Part shown: one piece after another, positions 12,834 to 20,536 of the stretch
How the letters are laid out: every line of letters starts with the position of its first letter
Numbering within the stretch: the stretch's first letter is position 1
DNA from: Clostridiales bacterium
GTDB taxonomy: Bacteria; Bacillota; Clostridia; Christensenellales; UBA1242
Length of the DNA stretch: 34,193 nt
Direction: 5' to 3'
Assembly: GCA_015055905.1 (NCBI GenBank)
Contig: SVHI01000014.1
Coordinates: 1-34,193 of the forward strand
The notes under the pieces: model-generated
Databases searched by the model: none
Told to the model about the DNA's origin: nothing
The model's input: the letters and a program-made list of their open reading frames with translations, nothing else
Made by a program: the position numbers and the translations under genes

Positions 12834-13500
12834 CATACATTCCAAGCAAGAAACTATATTCTTTTATTTCTTTTTTCTGTTTTTCATATTCAGGCAAAAA
12901 CTTTTTCACAAGTGCCCAGAATTCTTTGCTATGATTCATTTCTTTTAAGTGACAAAGTTCGTGAACAATTATATAGTCAATAATTTTTGGCGGCAACATT
13001 ACCACACGCCAGTTCAAGTGAACCACTCCAAATGAGTTGCACGAACCCCAGCGTCCTTTGCTGTCGCTAAGTTTAAGCGATGATGACTTGAGTCTTATTC
13101 GCTCTTCAATAAATTCAAGCCTTTCACCTAAAACTTGTTTTGCTAGTTTTTTATACCAAGCTGTTAATGCTTTGATAATTTTTTCTTCTTCATATTTGAT
13201 TGGAATCAACATTTCAAACTTATTGTTTGTTTCAATAGATTTAACTTGTGATTTTATTGGTTTATACCTATTACCAAACAACAAGAAACTCTTTAAGGCG
13301 ATTACGTCCTCAAATTTCGCCTTATTTTCTTTCACAATCATAAGTTTTTCACGAATCCAACCCTGTTTTTCTTCAATAAATCGATTAATAACCTCATCTT
13401 TCATCGAAATTGGGGCTTTAACGATAATATTTCCGTCCTTCAAAACCGTAAGCGACAAAGTTTTTCGCTTAGACCTTTCAATATAATCTGGAACAATCAT
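12817..13500 (-). CDS. YgjP-type zinc metallopeptidase (DUF45/M48-like)
   Basis: This is a 227-residue soluble protein. The zinc site is HELCH at 180-184 with the third ligand His190 in NHSKEFW, and the preceding RWGSC (150-154) is the hallmark of the YgjP/SprT-like DUF45 family. The N-terminal half is a beta-rich domain of unknown role. The physiological substrate of the family is not established. The start is supported by AGGAGAA before the ATG. It stands alone, convergent with trmL. There is no signal peptide, so it acts in the cytoplasm. Confidence 0.88.
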   Translation of the reverse strand: MIVPDYIERSKRKTLSLTVLKDGNIIVKAPISMKDEVINRFIEEKQGWIREKLMIVKENKAKFEDVIALKSFLLFGNRYKPIKSQVKSIETNNKFEMLIPIKYEEEKIIKALTAWYKKLAKQVLGERLEFIEERIRLKSSSLKLSDSKGRWGSCNSFGVVHLNWRVVMLPPKIIDYIIVHELCHLKEMNHSKEFWALVKKFLPEYEKQKKEIKEYSFLLGMYEKRPL

Positions 13501-13629
13501 AATTTCTCCTGCCTAACTATTATACATAATTTTATGCAAAAACTAAACAAAATCAACCACGCAAAATCTTAAATCTTGTTTTATTTATAATTATATAATA
13601 ATTTATTGTCGCAAAAATACTGAATTTAT

Positions 13630-13659
13630 TTGACTTAAGTGATTATAAAAGACTATTAT
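13630..13659 (+). promoter_or_regulatory. Promoter of the PadR-like membrane protein gene
   Basis: TTGACT (13630-13635) and TATTAT (13654-13659) are 18 bp apart, leaving a leader of about 50 nt. Confidence 0.6.
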
Positions 13660-13716
13660 TATATTGTCTATTACTATAAATTTTTGCACAAAATAAACTC
13701 AAAGGAATGAAACGAG

Positions 13717-16203
13717 ATGCGTAATATTGATAGTGATTTAATCCGCGGAAACATTGATACCATTATTCTCAAGACTATGCTTGAAGAAGATAAGTATGGT
13801 TTGGATATTATCAAAGAAGTTGAACAACGTTCTAGCGGAACCTATGAACTTAAACAACCAACCCTTTACAGTTGTTTAAAACGTCTTGAAAACCAAGAAC
13901 TTATCACCTCTTATTGGCTTGATAGTGACATTGGTGGCAGACGCCATTATTATAAACTTACTGAAAAGGGTCGTGAATTTTACAACAAAAAACAAGAAGA
14001 ATGGGCTAAGTCAAAATTCATTATTGACAACCTTTTAAGTAACTATGATTATGAAGAATATCGCCTTGTAAAGAAAGATGAATATGACCAAATTCAACAA
14101 GACAAAGAAATGATTGCAAGCGGTGCATACAAATCACAAAGTGCGTCAAATTCAGCATTTGAAAGTGCTATGTCTGGCAATACTCTGTCTAACATAACAC
14201 CTGAAGAAACTGACGATGAACCAGTGGAAGAATCACTTGAAGAAGCTGACGAAACAACAACCATCGACGAACTCATTGAGGAAAATAAATCAGCCTATGA
14301 CGAAGAAGACGAATATTCAAAAATCGATGAAATTGTAAGCGAAGAAGATGATGAAGACAACAACTTCTCTGTTGATGGAACTGAATTAAACTTTTCAATG
14401 GACGAACATTTTAATGATGACCACGAACACGATGAAGATTTTGAAACCACTCAGCCAGAAGATTTTGATGAAACCGAAGAAGAATTAAACACTGAACATC
14501 TTGATTTCTTTTCAAATAATGAAGAAACCGAAGAAGAAACCGATGACTCACCTGTTTATTATTCTAGCCAAGAAGTTGAGCCTGAGGAAGAAACAGAACC
14601 AACTATTAGTTATCCTCAAGCAGACCAAACAAACAATGAACTTAATATTTTGAGAAGTTTGCATAGCCAAGAAGATGAAGAAATCAACACTTATTATGGC
14701 GACAAATCTTCTTATGTTAATCATTTAAACAAAGATGTTGAAACTGAACAACAAAGTTTGCTTGATGCAAACCTCTATAACACTGTTAATGAGGTTGACA
14801 ATTCTATCAACAATTTCTCTGAAACAATCTCAAGACTCAACAATTTCAATAGCTCAAGAGTTGATGCTGAACCTGAAAACAATACAGAAGAAAGCGAAGA
14901 TGAAGACTTTGAAACCCACGAAAATTCAGACTTTAGAGATGAATTTAACCAAACAGACTCACCTGAATGGATTGAAACTGAAGAGACTGAACAACCAGAG
15001 GTTGACGAACTTGACGAACTCAAGTCTTTAAACCCACATTCTTCAACTGGTTTCTTCAAAAGTTTTGATGACACAGACTACTCAAAAACTTCAACAAAAG
15101 AAATCATTGATAGCATTAATGATGATGAACCTGACTATGACTACTTAGAAACAGACTCATCTGATGCAAGTTTTGAAAATGACAAAAAATTTGATGCATA
15201 CGAAGAATATTTATTCGGCGCAAACACCATTGAAAACGACTATAATACTGGCGATGACGAAAACGACTTCACTCCTCCAAACTATGAAGAGACTGAAGAA
15301 GAAACTGAAGAATTAACCTTCAATTTCGGCGGAAACACAACCGACAAACAAGAAGTTTGCAACATTGTTTCAAAAGAAACTTCAACTGAAAGTTTTGAAG
15401 AACGCAATCCAGATTGTTTTGTTGACTTTAGAACAAACACAGAACATAGATATGAACAAACAAACTTCGACGATATTAACGAAATAATTTCTAATAACGC
15501 AACAAACACATTTAGTTATGACGATGCAATATTTGCACCAATGGAAGTTAAACCAACTCAAAATCAAAACTACAAACAAAAACTTTCAAACCTTTCAGCA
15601 TATTCAAAGGTTTCTATCGATGATGAACCTGAAGTTAGAAACAATGAAGAGGCTCTCAAAAAAGCAAAAGATATTTCAGAACTCACAAAAGAGTTTGAAG
15701 AAGAAGGCATTGTTGTTAAACAACACTACAAAAACTCAACAGCTAGAAACTTTGACAGGTCTTACCTTCTCACCAATAAAATCAATCTTGTGAAGAGTAT
15801 GATTTTATTCTTTGGTTATATTTTCTTGCTTTCAGGCATCTACATTGTGCTCAACAACACATCATTTAGTGAATCTTATGGATTCTCAATCAAATATTTC
15901 TTATACGGATTCATTCCTTTTGCAGTTATAATGCTTTGCAGAGTTGCAATGTTCCTTATAAATCCATATAAAAAATCCCCTGCAAGATACGCCTCAAGAA
16001 TTATGATGTTTATTTCAATAATAATCACCATTCAATTACTTTTAATCACATACTGCGTTAACTTGCAACTTGGATTCTACAGTTTCTCACAACTTGGCTA
16101 CAATCACTTATACTGGATAATTCCAACAATTATCTCATTTGCGCCAATCGCTGACAACCTTATTTATATGGCTTTGTATAACTCAAAGAATTTCCACGTA
16201 TAA
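13717..16203 (+). CDS. PadR-type winged-helix domain, long acidic linker and four TM helices in one protein
   Basis: This is an 828-residue protein of unusual build. Residues 3-110 are a PadR-family winged helix (NIDTIILKTMLEEDKYGLDI, QPTLYSCLKRLENQELI, then GGRRHYYKLTEKG). Residues about 130-640 are low-complexity and strongly acidic, rich in E, D, N, S and T, with no recognised domain. Residues about 655-680 are more basic. Residues 689-828 contain four hydrophobic segments (about 692-712, 718-745, 757-780 and 799-822). A DNA-binding domain tethered to the membrane by a 500-residue acidic, presumably disordered linker is the simplest reading. PadR proteins are normally soluble and about 110-180 residues long. 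AAAGGA lies 10 nt before the ATG. It could sense the membrane or hold DNA there; neither is shown. Confidence 0.88.
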   Translation: MRNIDSDLIRGNIDTIILKTMLEEDKYGLDIIKEVEQRSSGTYELKQPTLYSCLKRLENQELITSYWLDSDIGGRRHYYKLTEKGREFYNKKQEEWAKSKFIIDNLLSNYDYEEYRLVKKDEYDQIQQDKEMIASGAYKSQSASNSAFESAMSGNTLSNITPEETDDEPVEESLEEADETTTIDELIEENKSAYDEEDEYSKIDEIVSEEDDEDNNFSVDGTELNFSMDEHFNDDHEHDEDFETTQPEDFDETEEELNTEHLDFFSNNEETEEETDDSPVYYSSQEVEPEEETEPTISYPQADQTNNELNILRSLHSQEDEEINTYYGDKSSYVNHLNKDVETEQQSLLDANLYNTVNEVDNSINNFSETISRLNNFNSSRVDAEPENNTEESEDEDFETHENSDFRDEFNQTDSPEWIETEETEQPEVDELDELKSLNPHSSTGFFKSFDDTDYSKTSTKEIIDSINDDEPDYDYLETDSSDASFENDKKFDAYEEYLFGANTIENDYNTGDDENDFTPPNYEETEEETEELTFNFGGNTTDKQEVCNIVSKETSTESFEERNPDCFVDFRTNTEHRYEQTNFDDINEIISNNATNTFSYDDAIFAPMEVKPTQNQNYKQKLSNLSAYSKVSIDDEPEVRNNEEALKKAKDISELTKEFEEEGIVVKQHYKNSTARNFDRSYLLTNKINLVKSMILFFGYIFLLSGIYIVLNNTSFSESYGFSIKYFLYGFIPFAVIMLCRVAMFLINPYKKSPARYASRIMMFISIIITIQLLLITYCVNLQLGFYSFSQLGYNHLYWIIPTIISFAPIADNLIYMALYNSKNFHV

Positions 16204-16205
16204 AA

Positions 16206-16233
16206 AAAGTAGGAAGACATCTTCCTACTTTTT
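16206..16233. terminator. Bidirectional terminator between the PadR-like gene and rnhA
   Basis: The arms AAAGTAGGAAG (16206-16216) and CTTCCTACTTT (16221-16231) close a 4-nt loop, with A and T runs on the two sides. Confidence 0.85.
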
Positions 16234-16240
16234 CTTTTGT

Positions 16241-16696
16241 TTATATATTTGCATTTTTCGCAATCTCACCCGTTGCAAGTGCATCACAACGATTGTTGTA
16301 TTCATTGTCTGCGTGACCTTTAACCTTGATAAATGTAACATTATGCACACCAAGAAGTTTGTCTAATTCTTGCCAAAGTTCAATGTTTTTCACAGGTTTT
16401 TTGTCTGAGCCCCTCCAGCCATTTGTTTTCCAGTTTTCAAGCCAGCCCTGATTTAGAGCATTAACAACATAGGCAGAGTCTGAATAAAGTTCAACATTGC
16501 AAGGCTTTTTTAGTTTTGTTAGTGCAACAATAACAGCGGTTAACTCCATTTTGTTGTTGGTCGTTTCAGGGTCAAAACCTGAAAACTCCTTCTTTTTTCC
16601 ATCGCACATCAAAATTGCGCCCCAACCTCCAGCACCTGGATTTCCTGAGCACGCCCCGTCTGTATAAATCGTTACATTAAAAGTTTTTTCTTCCAT
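16241..16696 (-). CDS. rnhA: Ribonuclease HI
   Basis: RNase HI removes RNA from RNA-DNA hybrids such as R-loops and primers. The 151-residue length is normal, and the DEDD catalytic residues are all present: Asp13 ([11 protein letters not shown]), Glu51 (NNKMELTA), Asp73 (YSDSAYV) and Asp138 (NNRCDALA), with His128 in KGHAD. There is no hybrid-binding N-terminal extension. GGAG precedes the ATG. It is monocistronic and convergent with the PadR-like gene. Confidence 0.96.
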   Translation of the reverse strand: MEEKTFNVTIYTDGACSGNPGAGGWGAILMCDGKKKEFSGFDPETTNNKMELTAVIVALTKLKKPCNVELYSDSAYVVNALNQGWLENWKTNGWRGSDKKPVKNIELWQELDKLLGVHNVTFIKVKGHADNEYNNRCDALATGEIAKNANI

Positions 16697-16760
16697 AATA
16701 ACTCCACATACATCTTAACACCAAAATATGCTCTTTACCAAACAAATTGCTACAAAAACA

Positions 16761-16790
16761 TTGACAAAATTTTAAACTCTATGCTATAAT
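16761..16790 (+). promoter_or_regulatory. Consensus promoter of tRNA-Trp
   Basis: TTGACA (16761-16766) and TATAAT (16785-16790) match the consensus at all 12 positions with an 18-bp spacer, about 14 bp before the tRNA. Confidence 0.88.
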
Positions 16791-16803
16791 CTTACTCGTA
16801 TAT

Positions 16804-16877
16804 AGGGGTGTAGTTCATCGGTAGAATAAGAGTCTCCAAAACTCCTGAGGAGGGTTCGATTCCTTCCACCCCTGCCA
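16804..16877 (+). tRNA. trnW: tRNA-Trp (anticodon CCA)
   Basis: The 74 nt fold into a cloverleaf. The acceptor arm AGGGGTG pairs with CACCCCT, the discriminator is G and the CCA end is encoded. The anticodon loop CTCCAAA gives CCA, reading UGG. The T-loop is TTCGATT on a GAGGG/CCTTC stem with one wobble pair. The anticodon stem appears to have one A-C mismatch at its base. It has its own promoter and terminator, as a single tRNA unit. Confidence 0.93.
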
Positions 16878-16880
16878 ATT

Positions 16881-16901
16881 ACACCTTTAAGGTGTTTTTT
16901 T
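16881..16901 (+). terminator. Terminator of tRNA-Trp
   Basis: The arms ACACC (16881-16885) and GGTGT (16891-16895) are followed by T7, directly after the tRNA. Confidence 0.7.
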
Positions 16902-16931
16902 ATTACAAAATTTCTTTTGAGGAGTGACCCT

Positions 16932-17201
16932 ATGGAAAAGATTAAGCACGGCGACGAAAATGGAATGTGTATTCTTGACGAAACATTAAAATGTGATGAT
17001 TGTGGCGAATGTGACAGATGTGACATTGACCCTAACAAAATTTGTGACAACTGCGGTGCTTGTCTTGACGCATACAACACAAACGAAAAGGGTTTTGTTG
17101 AAATTCCTATCGACAAAATTGATGTTTCTGGCGGAGACCCAACACTTGAAGATTTCTATGAATCACTTGGTCTTAATGATGAAGACGATGACGAAGAATA
17201 A
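16932..17201 (+). CDS. Small Cys-rich acidic protein, probable metal-binding
   Basis: This is an 89-residue protein. A TTG at 16917 is also in frame, but GAGGAG (16919-16924) lies 7 nt before the ATG at 16932 and fixes the start there. Eight cysteines fall at 13, 21, 24, 27, 30, 38, 41 and 44, in a CxxCxxCxxC run followed by CxxCxxC. Such spacing can bind zinc or iron-sulfur clusters; I cannot decide which. The C-terminus is very acidic (DEDDDEE). It starts 54 bp after tRNA-Trp and behind its terminator, so it may depend on readthrough or its own weak promoter. I do not recognise a named family. Confidence 0.75.
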   Translation: MEKIKHGDENGMCILDETLKCDDCGECDRCDIDPNKICDNCGACLDAYNTNEKGFVEIPIDKIDVSGGDPTLEDFYESLGLNDEDDDEE

Positions 17202-17231
17202 AAAGAGTTAGCAAATGCTAACTCTTTTATT
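17201..17231. terminator. Bidirectional terminator, Cys-rich protein / MBL hydrolase
   Basis: The arms AAAAGAGTTAGC (17201-17212) and GCTAACTCTTTT (17217-17228) close an AAAT loop. The stop codon of the minus gene overlaps the second arm. Confidence 0.85.
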
Positions 17232-18021
17232 TTATTTCTAAACTTAAACCTGAACCCACTTCCAAAACATTGAGTCCCCTGTTTTTCATTTCACATTTAA
17301 CATCAAGTGTTGTGCAGTGACAAGGATATAATTTTTCAATATTTTCATTTTTCAAAAAGTCTATTGCCCTTTGAACGCTATCATCAAGTTTCCTTAAATG
17401 GAAACCACCAATAACAAGTTTGATTTCTTTGTTAAAAATCTTTTTTGCATAGCTTAATATATTACAAATTCCGCTATGCGAACAGCCCGTTATAACATAT
17501 AACCCTTCTTCGCCGTTAAAGACGAGCGCTGTGTCGTCTTTAAGTTCGTCGATTTCGATTTTATCGTTCTTTTTAACCTTTAAGTTTGGATTTGTTTTTT
17601 CAAACTCAGTCACTCTTGGAATCTCACCAAGATAGAAAAGATTTTTCGAAATTTCGGTGCAATTATCCACTTTTATAGCGTTAAACTTCTCTTTGATTTC
17701 ATCTTCTGTGTATGGCGGATTTGCATCGGCTTTTGAGCCGATTTTATACTCAAAACAGCCCTCAACATAATATAGTTCTGGCTTGTGGTTTATGTAAACC
17801 AAACCGTTTGAGTGGTCGTCGTGACCGTGCGACAACGCAACCTTGTTAACTTTTGTAAGGTCAATTCCAAGTTTTTCCGCATTCTTTAAAAACACATTTG
17901 AATAGCCTGTGTCAAACAAGATTTTGTCGTCTTCATTTTCAATATAAACCGAAAATGCAGGCTCGCCAAGCAAATATTTATTAATATATGTGTTATTGTC
18001 ACATAAAACAGTAAGTTTCAT
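17227..18021 (-). CDS. MBL-fold metallo-hydrolase, dihydropteroate-synthase-like subgroup
   Basis: This 264-residue protein has the metallo-beta-lactamase fold. The metal motif is SHGHDDH (His65, His67, Asp69, His70), followed by TGCSHSGICNIL and GGFHLRK, and a last histidine in CHCTT. The order and the TGCSH motif match the subgroup often annotated as beta-RFAP-synthase-like MBL proteins, which occur widely in anaerobes and whose bacterial reaction is unknown. There is no signal peptide. AGGGGAAAG precedes the ATG. It is monocistronic between two hairpins. Confidence 0.88.
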   Translation of the reverse strand: MKLTVLCDNNTYINKYLLGEPAFSVYIENEDDKILFDTGYSNVFLKNAEKLGIDLTKVNKVALSHGHDDHSNGLVYINHKPELYYVEGCFEYKIGSKADANPPYTEDEIKEKFNAIKVDNCTEISKNLFYLGEIPRVTEFEKTNPNLKVKKNDKIEIDELKDDTALVFNGEEGLYVITGCSHSGICNILSYAKKIFNKEIKLVIGGFHLRKLDDSVQRAIDFLKNENIEKLYPCHCTTLDVKCEMKNRGLNVLEVGSGLSLEIK

Positions 18022-18038
18022 ATCTTTCCCCTAAATGA

Positions 18039-18065
18039 AAACACCGAACTAGTCGGTGTTTTTCT
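18039..18065. terminator. Terminator of the alpha-oxoamine synthase gene
   Basis: The arms AAACACCGA (18039-18047) and TCGGTGTTT (18053-18061) close a 5-nt loop. On minus it lies just after the stop at 18065; the T-run is short (TTTTCATTT). Confidence 0.7.
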
Positions 18066-19252
18066 TATTTTTCTAATAAATCAAACTCTGCAAACACCTT
18101 TGCAATGATATCAGCAGCTTCTTCAAGTTGCTCGTTTGTGTGAGTTGTTGTATAGGTTGTTCTAACCAAACATTGTCCTGGAGGTGTTGCTGGTGGCAAT
18201 ACTGGGTTTGCATAAACACCTTCTTCAAATAATCTCTTGCAAACAAGAAGAGTTTTTTCTTGTTCATAAGTAAAGAGTGCGATGATTGGGGCTTTGCTAT
18301 CTGCAAACTTAACTCCACGTTCTCTCAAACATTTTCTCATATATTCAGCAACTTCAGTAAGGTGCGCAACTCTTTCTGGTTCTTCTTTTAAAATGTGAAG
18401 AGCCTCAAGTGTTGCAGCAAGACAACCTGGAGTGATTGACGCAGAGAAAATAAATGGTCTTGAGTTGTGACGAATATATTCAGCAACTTCGTGTGAACAA
18501 CCACAATATCCACCCATTGAAGCGAGTGATTTTGAGAATGTTCCATAAATAAGGTCAACTTCATCAACAAGCCCAAAGTGTTCAGCAGTTCCTGCACCAG
18601 TCTTTCCTAAAACACCAAATGAGTGAGCGTCGTCAACCATAAGTCTTGCGCCATATTTTTTCTTGATTTCAACAAGTCTTGGAAGGTCGCAAATATCACC
18701 AGTCATTGAGAAGATACCGTCAGTAACAATCAAAATTCCTGCATCTTTTGGAACTTCTTGAATCTTTCTTTCAAGTTCATCATAGTCTAAGTGGTTGAAA
18801 CGAACCATTGTTGCATAAGAAAGTCTGCAACCATCATAAATTGATGCGTGGTTTTCTTTATCACAGAAAATATAGTCTTTTCTGCCAGCGATTGCTGAAA
18901 TAACACCAAGGTTTGTTTGGAAACCTGTGCTCATTGTAACGCAGTCTTCTTTGCCCAAGAACTCTGCAAGTTCCTTTTCAAGTTGAATGTGAAGAGTTGT
19001 TGTTCCGTTCAAGAATCTTGAACCTGAACAGCCTGAACCATATTTTTCAGTTGCTTCAACTGCTGCCTTGATAACTCTTGGGTGGCTGGTTAAACCTTGA
19101 TAGTTGTTTGAACCAACCATAATTTTTCTTCCGCCTTCCATTTCAACAATAGTGTCTTGTTTTGACTCTAAAGTGTGGAAATATGGGTAAATTCCTGCAG
19201 CCTTAATTTCTTCTGCAAGAGTGAAATCTTTACATTTTTGAAATAAATCCAT
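18065..19252 (-). CDS. PLP-dependent alpha-oxoamine synthase, serine palmitoyltransferase / glycine C-acetyltransferase type
   Basis: This 395-residue fold-type I enzyme joins an amino acid to an acyl-CoA with loss of CO2. The PLP lysine is Lys241 in GTFSKSLASMGG; the stacking histidine is His135 in NHAS, and DDAHSFGV holds the cofactor Asp and His. Family members include Kbl, BioF, HemA and SPT. The N-terminal part (GIYPYFHTLES, then YGSGCSGSRFLNGT) and the later FIFSAS read, from memory, closest to bacterial serine palmitoyltransferases of Bacteroidetes, but Firmicute Kbl homologues share much of this. No tdh or bio genes are nearby to support Kbl or BioF. AAGGAGC precedes the ATG. The fold is sure; the substrate is open. 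Confidence 0.85.
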   Translation of the reverse strand: MDLFQKCKDFTLAEEIKAAGIYPYFHTLESKQDTIVEMEGGRKIMVGSNNYQGLTSHPRVIKAAVEATEKYGSGCSGSRFLNGTTTLHIQLEKELAEFLGKEDCVTMSTGFQTNLGVISAIAGRKDYIFCDKENHASIYDGCRLSYATMVRFNHLDYDELERKIQEVPKDAGILIVTDGIFSMTGDICDLPRLVEIKKKYGARLMVDDAHSFGVLGKTGAGTAEHFGLVDEVDLIYGTFSKSLASMGGYCGCSHEVAEYIRHNSRPFIFSASITPGCLAATLEALHILKEEPERVAHLTEVAEYMRKCLRERGVKFADSKAPIIALFTYEQEKTLLVCKRLFEEGVYANPVLPPATPPGQCLVRTTYTTTHTNEQLEEAADIIAKVFAEFDLLEK

Positions 19253-19325
19253 AAATAGTGCTCCTTAATAAACTTAGCATTTTAATTATATAATAATTAT
19301 TTATTACAACGCAAACAAATTCGTT

Positions 19326-19353
19326 TTGATAAAACATATTTTTTGTATATAAT
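19326..19353 (+). promoter_or_regulatory. Leaderless promoter of the PlsC-like gene
   Basis: TTGATA (19326-19331), 16 bp, TATAAT (19348-19353), then 6 nt to the ATG at 19360. There is no Shine-Dalgarno sequence. Confidence 0.7.
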
Positions 19354-19359
19354 TTAGTT

Positions 19360-20496
19360 ATGGACAAAGCTGAAAATAAAACAAAATTTATTATTGATAA
19401 AGAGTTTTTCTGTTTGCCAGAAAACAGGTTTTTAAGCAAACTCAAAACAAGGAATTTTCTTTTCGAAAATCAACAAATCGAACTAAAAACTCCTTGCTTG
19501 TTTGTGTGCTTTAATATTTCTAAATTTGACAAGTTTTTAATCAGCCAAACAATCGTTAGCAAGTTTGTGTTTTTAAACGACGAAACCAGAATTTCATTGT
19601 TTAACGGCTCGCTTTCAAAAACAAAATATTCAAAACTTTTAAATTCTATCCAAGAACTTTTCGAAAATGGATATTCAGTTGTTTTGATAAATGGTCAGTT
19701 CCCATCAATTTTTGGAAATAATCAAAAATTCACTGAGTCAACCGTTCAGTTTTTGTTTGACACAAACCTCGACATAAGGTTCTTGACTTTCCCTGGCGAA
19801 TACTTCGCTGACCCTGTTTGGTCATCAAACATAAGAAGATGCAAAACATTTTCAGTTCAACAACTGACCGTTTCTCACAGAATGATGCTTGGTTACAGCC
19901 AAAAAGAACTTTTTGACGCAATAAATGACGTTGTTCCATCAACTGCGACTATTTATTCTTATAAATATCTAACAGCGATAAGGTCAAACAGCAGAGCCAC
20001 AAACCTTGAAACTATCTTGTATTGCTGTCCAAAATGCAAATCGTTCTTCACGCTTTATTCAGAGTTTTCGTGCATAAAATGTAAAAATTGTTCTGCAGCC
20101 ATTGAACTTGCACCAGATGGGTCAATCTTGTTTTCAAAAGACATCAAAAACTTTGACCAAGTTGAATCATTTTTATATGACTGCTTAACCACAAAAGGCT
20201 TTGACACAAATCCATTAATAAGTTATGAAAAAATAATTGTTAAGAATTCGGTTAACGATAAACCAAAGTCTTGTCCTCAATCAAAAGTTGAAATTTTTGC
20301 GGACAAGTTTGTATTTGTTAACCCTGAAAACAAAAAAGAAACAACCTATCTTTTTGACGATGTTGAAAACATTAACTTAACTTTTGACAACACCCTAGTT
20401 ATTTCACTTCCTAAAAACAAAAACCTAATAATTCAGGGTGTAAACAAAGAGAATCTTTATATTATGAAAGACCTTCTCAAAATAAACAAAAACTAA
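19360..20496 (+). CDS. Divergent PlsC-like acyltransferase homologue with zinc ribbon, probably inactive
   Basis: This is a 378-residue protein I can place only loosely. Around residues 50-150 it follows the PlsC/LPLAT outline: a segment FNISKFDKF where the NHxSxxD motif is expected, then NGQFPSIFGNN in place of FPEGxRS, and a following FPGEYFADPVW. In the first, Asn52 stands where the catalytic His of HX4D should be, so acyl transfer looks lost. A zinc ribbon follows (CCPKC near 222, then CIKCKNC near 238-243), as in Clostridial PlsC relatives with a C-terminal ribbon. Residues 290-378 look like a small beta domain. No TM segment is evident. It has no ribosome binding site; the promoter predicts a leaderless mRNA. 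Confidence 0.6.
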   Translation: MDKAENKTKFIIDKEFFCLPENRFLSKLKTRNFLFENQQIELKTPCLFVCFNISKFDKFLISQTIVSKFVFLNDETRISLFNGSLSKTKYSKLLNSIQELFENGYSVVLINGQFPSIFGNNQKFTESTVQFLFDTNLDIRFLTFPGEYFADPVWSSNIRRCKTFSVQQLTVSHRMMLGYSQKELFDAINDVVPSTATIYSYKYLTAIRSNSRATNLETILYCCPKCKSFFTLYSEFSCIKCKNCSAAIELAPDGSILFSKDIKNFDQVESFLYDCLTTKGFDTNPLISYEKIIVKNSVNDKPKSCPQSKVEIFADKFVFVNPENKKETTYLFDDVENINLTFDNTLVISLPKNKNLIIQGVNKENLYIMKDLLKINKN

Positions 20497-20501
20497 AAAA
20501 A

Positions 20502-20536
20502 GAACTATCAAAAATTACTTTTGATAGTTCTTTTTT
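20502..20536. terminator. Bidirectional terminator, PlsC-like gene / ssb
   Basis: The arms GAACTATCAAAA (20502-20513) and TTTTGATAGTTC (20519-20530) close a 5-nt loop, with A- and T-runs outside. Confidence 0.88.

Noticed and set aside
16917-16931. TTG start of the Cys-rich protein
   Set aside because: The TTG overlaps the GAGGAG site that serves the ATG at 16932.
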